A program made the position numbers and the translations under genes. A DNA stretch of 10,297 nucleotides, from the NCBI GenBank assembly GCA_937957845.1, contig CALGOD010001083.1, positions 1 to 10,297 on the forward strand, read 5' to 3'. The DNA is from an uncultured Nocardiopsis sp. GTDB lineage: Bacteria > Actinomycetota > Actinomycetes > Streptosporangiales > Streptosporangiaceae. Each line of letters starts with the position of its first letter. The stretch's first letter is position 1. Positions 5,674-10,297 of this stretch are shown in pieces. A model generated the notes under the pieces. The model saw nothing but the letters and a program-made list of their open reading frames with translations, had not been told where the DNA came from and made no database searches.

Positions 5674-7377
5674 GTGACACCGAAGAAGATCATCAACCGC
5701 CCCGAGGACTTCGTCGACGAGGTGACGGAGTCCCTGCTGATGGCCCATCCGGACAGGTTGAGGGCCGCCTCCGGGGATCGCCGCGCCCTGGTGCGCGCCG
5801 ACGCGCCCGTGCCCGGCCGCGTCGGGATCGTCACCGGAGGCGGGTCGGGGCACCTGCCCCTCTTCCTCGGCTACGTCGGTCAGGGACTGGCCACGGGGGT
5901 CGCGGTCGGCAACGTCTTCTCCTCCCCCTCGGCGGAGCAGATCGCGGCGGCCACGCGGGCCGGGGACGGAGGCGCCGGGGTGCTGTACCTGTACGGCAAC
6001 TACGGCGGCGACGTCTACAACTTCGACCTCGCCGCGGACATCGTCTCCGCCGAGGGCATCGCGACCGAGACCGTCATCGGCACCGACGACGTGCTCTCCG
6101 CCCCCCGCGGCAGGGAGCACACTCGGCGGGGCGTGGCCGGACTGTTCTTCGCCTACAAGACCGCGGGGGCCGCCGCGGAGAGGGGCGACGACCTGGCGGG
6201 CGTCCGCGCGGTCGCCCAGCGCACCGTCGACGCCACCCGGACCATGGGGGTGGGACTGTCCCCGACCATCCTGCCCACCACCGGGAAGCCGACGTTCTCC
6301 CTGGACGAGGGCGAGATGGAGGTGGGGATCGGTATCCACGGAGAACCCGGCGGCCACCGTGGGCCACTGGAGACCGCCGACCGGATCACCGACCGTTTCC
6401 TGGAGGAGATCCTGGCGGAACTGGAACCCTCCGCCGGGGACCGTGTCGCGGTCCTGGTCAACGGCCTGGGCTCCACCCCCTTGGAGGAGCTGTACCTGAT
6501 CTACCGCAGGGTGCACCAGGTACTGGAGGAGCGCGGGGTCGCCATCCACCGACGGTACGTGGGCGAGTTCGCCACCAGCCTGGAGATGGCCGGGGCCTCG
6601 GTGTCCGTGCTGTTGCTCGACGACGAACTCGCCGAGCTGGTCGACGCGCCGGCCGCCTCCCCGTTCTTCGCGCAGGGGAGCACCGAACCCCCGGCCGCGC
6701 GCGAGACCTCGGAAGCGACGGCCGACGTCGTGACCGGAACGGCGCCCCGGGCCCGGAGCACGGGTGTGCCCAGCGCGTTGCGGTCACTGCTCCTGGCGGT
6801 CGCCGAGCGCATGCCCGCGCACGCCGACGAACTGCGGGACCTGGACTCCCGACTCGGGGACGGGGACCTGGGCATCACCGTCTCCTCCGGCGCCGAGGCC
6901 GTGCGCGCGGCGCTGCTGGACCTTCCCGAGGACGTCCACCACTCCGACGTGCTGCGCGCGGCGGGGACGGCGTTCGCCTCGGCCAACCCCTCCACCTTCG
7001 CCGCGTTGGTGGGCACCGGGCTACTCGCGGCGGCGACCGACACCGAGGAGCTTTCGGCGGTCTCGGCGGGCGAGGCCGCGCGGATCACCGGGGTCGTGTG
7101 CCGGCGCGTACGCGAACGAGGCGGGGCGCAGCCGGGCGACAAGACGTTCGTCGACGTGCTCCTGGCCGTGGAGCAGGCTCTGGCCTCGGCCGGGGACCCT
7201 GGACGGGCGGCGCGCGACGCCGTCGCCGCCGCCGAGCGGGCGATCGCCGAGACCAGCGGGCTGACCTCCGCCAGGGGCCGCGCCGCCTGGGTGGGCGAGC
7301 GCGGGGCCGGAGAGCGCGATCCGGGTTCGGTCGCCGTCCTGCGCTTCCTGGAGGAGGTACGCGACCACCTCGGTTGA
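5674..7377 (+). CDS. ATP-dependent dihydroxyacetone-kinase-family protein, DhaK-DhaL fusion
   Basis: 567 aa with both halves on one chain, so it uses ATP rather than a PTS phosphodonor. Start GTG 5674 follows AGAGGA (5661-5666); the ATG at 5666 is out of frame. The DhaK domain (about 1-335) has GGGSGH (55-60), NYGGDVYNF with D113, TMGVGLSPTILP, and GIGIHGEPG with H222, the His that forms the covalent hemiaminal with the ketose. A linker (about 336-362) leads to the DhaL domain (about 363-567). DhaL has LDSRLGDGDLG with metal-binding D391, D396 and D398 (same spacing as E. coli DhaL), GDKTFVD (488-494), and GRAAW...DPG near the end. Where E. coli DhaK has K104 (KNYxGD) this protein has Gly (G108 in GNYGGD), as I recall for erythrulose-type kinases. 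The likely role is phosphorylating a C3-C4 product of the preceding enzyme. Last gene of the operon. Confidence 0.9.
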   Translation: MTPKKIINRPEDFVDEVTESLLMAHPDRLRAASGDRRALVRADAPVPGRVGIVTGGGSGHLPLFLGYVGQGLATGVAVGNVFSSPSAEQIAAATRAGDGGAGVLYLYGNYGGDVYNFDLAADIVSAEGIATETVIGTDDVLSAPRGREHTRRGVAGLFFAYKTAGAAAERGDDLAGVRAVAQRTVDATRTMGVGLSPTILPTTGKPTFSLDEGEMEVGIGIHGEPGGHRGPLETADRITDRFLEEILAELEPSAGDRVAVLVNGLGSTPLEELYLIYRRVHQVLEERGVAIHRRYVGEFATSLEMAGASVSVLLLDDELAELVDAPAASPFFAQGSTEPPAARETSEATADVVTGTAPRARSTGVPSALRSLLLAVAERMPAHADELRDLDSRLGDGDLGITVSSGAEAVRAALLDLPEDVHHSDVLRAAGTAFASANPSTFAALVGTGLLAAATDTEELSAVSAGEAARITGVVCRRVRERGGAQPGDKTFVDVLLAVEQALASAGDPGRAARDAVAAAERAIAETSGLTSARGRAAWVGERGAGERDPGSVAVLRFLEEVRDHLG

Positions 7378-7388
7378 CGACGCCGCGA

Positions 7389-7424
7389 GGTCCGTCCGGT
7401 CGAGGTGCTCCGACCGGACGGGCC
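7389..7424 (+). terminator. Operon terminator after dhaKL
   Basis: CCGTCCGGTCG (7392-7402) pairs perfectly with CGACCGGACGG (7411-7421) around an 8-nt loop. One G-T wobble and two further GC pairs extend the stem to 7389-7424. A short TTT follows at 7428-7430. It begins 12 nt after the kinase stop codon and closes the operon. Confidence 0.8.
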
Positions 7425-7438
7425 CGATTTCGCCGAAG

Positions 7439-7467
7439 GTGCCCCGAACCCGCGTGAGCTGTAGCAT
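7439..7467 (+). promoter_or_regulatory. Possible promoter of the HsdR_N-like gene
   Basis: TAGCAT (7462-7467) resembles an actinobacterial -10 box. The region 17-18 bp upstream (GTGCCC at 7439-7444) is a poor -35. Transcription would begin near 7474, leaving a leader of about 85-110 nt before the candidate start codons. The preceding terminator makes an own promoter necessary, but this exact placement is weakly supported. Confidence 0.3.
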
Positions 7468-7557
7468 CGGGCCGGATTCTTCTCCTCCGTCCGCGTGCCG
7501 CCGGTCCCGGTGAGAGTCACGTGGCGGGACTTTCGGCACACACGGGAACGGGCATTC

Positions 7558-8307
7558 ATGGACGTTGAAGAGACCCAGGTCATGACCAGGACCGGCGAGT
7601 TCACCAGCACCACGCTGAGCTGGGACACCGCTGTTCGCGGCCGTGTCGCCGCGGCCGTCGACCGCCTCAGCGGCCCGTTGAACGACCTCATCGAGCGCGA
7701 CGCCAACGACGGGGACACCCGCATGCTCGTCGCCGACTTCTTCGACGTGGGGCTGAACTACAGCAAGTACCAGGACATGACCACCGAGTACCGGACCAGC
7801 GGGGACTCGATCGACTACGCGATCGTGCTGGACGGCGAGCTGTTCGCCCCGGTGGAGGTACGGCGGGTCGGCCAAGAGCTGGACCAACGCAACATCCAGA
7901 CGGCCCGGCGCCTGGCCGTGGAGGAGGGCGCCGAATGGGTGGTCCTCACCAACGGCCGTCTGTGGAAGGTCTACCACCTGCGCCCCACCGAGGACGGCGG
8001 CAACCAGCCGGTGGAGATCCTCGACGTCGACCTCACGGACACCGACGCCTACCACCGCAACCTCGACGCCTTGTTCCACATCAGCCACGAGGCCGTCGAA
8101 CACGGCCGCCTGGACAACCTGCGCAGGTGGAAGGAGTCCATCGAGGCGGCTCCGCTCGCCGAGATCGTGCGCGGCGACGCCGTGGTCGAGGCCGTCCGCG
8201 CCGAACTGCGCGCCGCCACCGGCCATCCGGGACACGAGGGCGAGACCGACGAGGTGCGCCGCGCCCTGGTCGAGGAGGTCATCGCCCGGGGTCTGCTGGC
8301 GGACTGA
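7558..8307 (+). CDS. Stand-alone type I restriction HsdR_N-like (PD-D/ExK fold) protein, altered active site
   Basis: 249 aa from ATG 7558. ATG 7582 (codon 9), with GAAGAG upstream, is equally possible; GTG 7495 has no Shine-Dalgarno and is unlikely. Residues about 50-140 resemble the N-terminal nuclease domain of type I restriction HsdR: E77 in TEYRTSG, D86 in SIDYAI, E100 in PVEVRR, then WVVLTNGRLWKVYH, the typical closing strand-turn. The D86/E100/102 spacing equals the D151/E165/K167 triad I recall for EcoR124I, but position 102 is Arg, so the catalytic Lys is missing. The QxxxY motif is also incomplete (Q114 without a Tyr at +4). There is no helicase part and no hsdM or hsdS nearby. It may be a nuclease-derived DNA-binding or regulatory protein, or a weakly active nuclease; I know of no proven role. 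The C-terminal 100 residues are helical and acidic. Probably monocistronic. Confidence 0.75.
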   Translation: MDVEETQVMTRTGEFTSTTLSWDTAVRGRVAAAVDRLSGPLNDLIERDANDGDTRMLVADFFDVGLNYSKYQDMTTEYRTSGDSIDYAIVLDGELFAPVEVRRVGQELDQRNIQTARRLAVEEGAEWVVLTNGRLWKVYHLRPTEDGGNQPVEILDVDLTDTDAYHRNLDALFHISHEAVEHGRLDNLRRWKESIEAAPLAEIVRGDAVVEAVRAELRAATGHPGHEGETDEVRRALVEEVIARGLLAD

Positions 8308-8331
8308 AGACCCGCCAGACCCCTCCCCCAC

Positions 8332-8356
8332 GCCCCCGGCACTCCCCGGGGGCTTT
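8332..8356 (+). terminator. Rho-independent terminator after the HsdR_N-like gene
   Basis: GCCCCCGG (8332-8339) pairs with CCGGGGGC (8346-8353) around a CACTCC loop and is followed by TTTCCCTTT. It lies 24 nt after the stop codon and separates this gene from the cellulase promoter 14 bp downstream. Confidence 0.85.
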
Positions 8357-8369
8357 CCCTTTGCCCCCA

Positions 8370-8398
8370 TTGACAGCCGTGAGGGGCGACACAACAAT
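8370..8398 (+). promoter_or_regulatory. Promoter of the GH9 cellulase gene
   Basis: A perfect TTGACA (8370-8375) and AACAAT (8393-8398, four of six consensus bases including the key A and T) are 17 bp apart. Transcription should start near 8405, immediately before the CelR/CebR box at 8410, so a bound repressor would overlap the initiation site. The leader to the TTG start is about 60 nt. Confidence 0.75.
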
Positions 8399-8409
8399 GA
8401 TCATACTAT

Positions 8410-8423
8410 TGGGAGCGCTCCCA
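8410..8423. promoter_or_regulatory. CelR/CebR operator (cellobiose-responsive)
   Basis: TGGGAGCGCTCCCA is a perfect 14-bp palindrome identical to the operator described for Thermobifida fusca CelR, a LacI-family repressor of cellulase genes that releases DNA when cellobiose binds. It sits about 5 bp downstream of the predicted transcription start of the GH9 gene. A second AGCGCT core (8423-8428) follows 9 bp after the first but lacks the flanking bases and is probably not a full site. The repressor gene is not in this window. Confidence 0.92.
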
Positions 8424-8463
8424 GCGCTTCCGGCCGCTCACCCCCCGGCGGAAGGACCCCCCT

Positions 8464-10297
8464 TTGAGCCCGGCACGAAGAACAACGGCCATGGCGCTCG
8501 GCGCCACGGCCGCACTCAGCGCGAGCCTCCTCGTCTCCTCTCCCGTCCAGGCCGACGACGAACCCGTCGAACAGATCACCAACGGCGACTTCGGCGACGG
8601 CACCATCGGCTGGTGGGCGACCGAGGGGATCGACCTCGCCGTCACCGACGACGGCGTCCTGTGCGTGGACGTTCCCGGCGGCACCGGCGACCCATGGGAC
8701 CAGATCATCGGCCAGAACGACGTCCCCCTCGTGGCCGGAGAGTCCTACGCCTTCTCCTTCACCGCCTCGGGAGCCGACGGCCGCCCCGTGCGGGCCCTGA
8801 TCCAGGAACCCGTGGACCCCTGGCGCACCCAACTGGACGAGCGACCCGTACTGGCCGAGGAGGAGGCGCGTCACGAGTACGTGTTCACCGCCTCGACCGA
8901 CATGGCCGACGCACAGGTCGCCTTCCAGATCGGCGGTGCCGACGAGGACTGGACCTTCTGCCTGGACGACGTGTCCCTGCTGGGCGGCGCCGAGCCGCCC
9001 GTGTACGAGCCCGACACCGGACCTCGCGTGCGGGTCAACCAGGTCGGCTACCTGCCGCAGGGCCCCAAGAACGCCACCGTGGTCACCGACGCGGAGGAGG
9101 CCCTGCCCTGGGAGCTGGCCGACGCCGACGGCACGGTCGTGGCCGAGGGACTCACCGTCCCCCACGGCCTGGACGCGTCCTCCGGCCAGAACGTGCACAC
9201 CATCGACTTCGGTGTCCTCACCCAGGTGGGCGAGGGCTACACGCTGACGGCGGACGGGGAGACCAGCCACCCCTTCGACGTCTCGTCCGACCTCTACGGC
9301 GCGCTGGCCACGGACGCCCTGGAGTTCTACTACACCCAGCGCAGCGGCATCGAGATCCTCGACGAGATCGCTCCCGGGTACGGGCGCGAGGCCGGGCACG
9401 TCGGCGTCGCACCCAATCAGGGGGACACCGAGGTCACCTGTCACCCCTCCTCCCCGTGCGACTACGCGCTCGACGTGTCGGGCGGCTGGTACGACGCGGG
9501 CGACCACGGCAAGTACGTGGTCAACGGCGGTATCTCCGTCCACCAGCTGATGAGCGTCTACGAGCGCGCCCACAGCGCGCCCACCGGGAACCCCGACCGG
9601 GTCGCCGACTCCACCCTGGCCGTCCCCGAACGGGACAACGACGTACCGGACGTGCTGGACGAGGCCCGCTGGCAGATGGAGTTCCTCATGTCCATGCAGG
9701 TCCCCGAGGGTGAGGAGCTCGCGGGGATGGCGCACCACAAGGTGCACGACGAACGGTGGACCGGTCTGCCCCTGATGCCCGCCGACGACCCCCAGCCCCG
9801 CTACCTGCACCCGCCGTCGACCGCCGCCACGCTGAACCTGGCCGCGGCCGCCGCCCAGTGCTCCCGGGTGTTCGCCCCCTACGACGCGGACTTCGCGGCC
9901 GACTGCCTGGAGTCCGCCGAGACGGCCTGGGAGGCGGCCGTCGCCGAACCCGAGCGCTACGCGACCGGTGGCGGCGAGGGCGGCGGTCCCTACGACGACA
10001 CCGACGTGACCGACGAGTTCTACTGGGCCGCCGCGGAGCTGTACCTGGCCACCGGGGACGAGGTCTACGAGGATGCGGTGACCTCCTCGGAGCTGCACAC
10101 CGGGGACGTCTTCTCCGAGTACGGCTTCGGTTGGCAGAGCACCGGCGCGCTCGGCCGCCTGCAGCTCGCCACCCTGCCCAGCGCCCTGGCCGACCGCGAC
10201 CGGGTCCGCGACTCCGTGGTCGAGGGTGCCGAGCAGTACGTCCGGGCGGTGGAGGAGCACCCGTACGGGATCGCCTACGCCCCCGAGAACGGTGAGT
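8464..10297 (+). CDS. Secreted GH9 cellulase with CBM4/9 and Ig-like domains (3' end outside window)
   Basis: The first 611 residues, open at the window edge. The start is TTG 8464, seven bases after GGAAGGA (8450-8456); the next in-frame ATG (8491) has no ribosome binding site and would remove the basic part of the signal peptide. Residues 1-30 are a signal peptide ending VQA before DDEP; the early RR pair is only weakly Tat-like. Residues about 36-172 are a CBM4/9-type beta-sandwich (NGDF start, ending CLDDVSL). About 188-275 is the Ig-like domain common before GH9 (RVRVNQVGYLP). The GH9 catalytic domain begins near 278 and contains DVSGGWYDAGDHGKYV with D344 and D347, the nucleophilic-water and base aspartates. 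The catalytic Glu and any C-terminal FN3 or CBM2 domains lie beyond the edge. The order matches T. fusca Cel9B-like processive or endo-acting cellulases. Probably induced by cellobiose through the CelR box. Confidence 0.93.
   Translation, partial: MSPARRTTAMALGATAALSASLLVSSPVQADDEPVEQITNGDFGDGTIGWWATEGIDLAVTDDGVLCVDVPGGTGDPWDQIIGQNDVPLVAGESYAFSFTASGADGRPVRALIQEPVDPWRTQLDERPVLAEEEARHEYVFTASTDMADAQVAFQIGGADEDWTFCLDDVSLLGGAEPPVYEPDTGPRVRVNQVGYLPQGPKNATVVTDAEEALPWELADADGTVVAEGLTVPHGLDASSGQNVHTIDFGVLTQVGEGYTLTADGETSHPFDVSSDLYGALATDALEFYYTQRSGIEILDEIAPGYGREAGHVGVAPNQGDTEVTCHPSSPCDYALDVSGGWYDAGDHGKYVVNGGISVHQLMSVYERAHSAPTGNPDRVADSTLAVPERDNDVPDVLDEARWQMEFLMSMQVPEGEELAGMAHHKVHDERWTGLPLMPADDPQPRYLHPPSTAATLNLAAAAAQCSRVFAPYDADFAADCLESAETAWEAAVAEPERYATGGGEGGGPYDDTDVTDEFYWAAAELYLATGDEVYEDAVTSSELHTGDVFSEYGFGWQSTGALGRLQLATLPSALADRDRVRDSVVEGAEQYVRAVEEHPYGIAYAPENGE

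Noticed and set aside
7495..7557. GTG 7495 as start of the HsdR_N-like gene
   Set aside because: The sequence before it is pyrimidine-rich (TTCTTCTCCTCC), the opposite of a Shine-Dalgarno, and the extra residues show no similarity to the family.
8423..8428. Second CelR box after the first
   Set aside because: Only the AGCGCT core repeats; the flanking TGGG and CCCA halves are not present, so it does not make a full operator.
8401..10260. Long minus-strand open frame (619 codons) opposite the GH9 gene
   Set aside because: It mirrors the codon bias of the cellulase gene, has Val/Gly/Asp/His-rich composition without domains, and would run through the CelR box and promoter.

Overview
The window comes from a very GC-rich actinobacterium. 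All genes lie on the + strand, third codon positions are almost entirely G or C, and GTG and TTG starts occur. A perfect copy of the 14-bp operator known for Thermobifida fusca CelR, in front of a GH9 cellulase with an N-terminal carbohydrate-binding module, points to Nocardiopsaceae (Nocardiopsis or Thermobifida-like). That placement is inference.

Layout. (1) 32-568 encodes a conserved actinobacterial protein of unknown function and ends at a strong 17-bp hairpin terminator (597-633). (2) 634-938 is regulatory DNA: a TTGACA promoter with two palindromes, one a run of three GTTAAC hexamers with a 7-bp period just before a GntR/FCD regulator gene. (3) 939-7377 is a probable single operon: the GntR/FCD regulator, a complete tripartite tricarboxylate transporter in the order tctC-tctB-tctA, a dihydrodipicolinate synthase/N-acetylneuraminate lyase (DHDPS/NAL) superfamily aldolase or dehydratase, and a fused DhaK-DhaL ketose kinase. 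It ends at a hairpin terminator (7389-7424). (4) About 7558-8307 is a stand-alone protein resembling the N-terminal nuclease domain of type I restriction HsdR subunits. Its catalytic Lys appears as Arg, and it has its own terminator (8332-8356). (5) 8370-10297 holds a promoter, a CelR/CebR box and the first 611 codons of a secreted CBM4/9-Ig-GH9 cellulase, cut by the window end.

How the genes work together. The 939-7377 operon looks like a closed uptake-and-catabolism unit for an organic acid. TctC captures a carboxylate outside the cell and TctAB imports it. The DHDPS-like enzyme would cleave or dehydrate a 2-keto acid through a Schiff base. The DhaKL enzyme would phosphorylate a short ketose or aldose product so that it enters triose or tetrose phosphate metabolism. 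The FCD regulator probably senses the acid or an intermediate and represses the operon, itself included, at the GTTAAC array. The substrate is unknown. The active-site changes in the aldolase and the kinase argue against lysine biosynthesis and against ordinary glycerol/dihydroxyacetone metabolism. I found no mobile elements, tRNA or rRNA genes, or CRISPR arrays.
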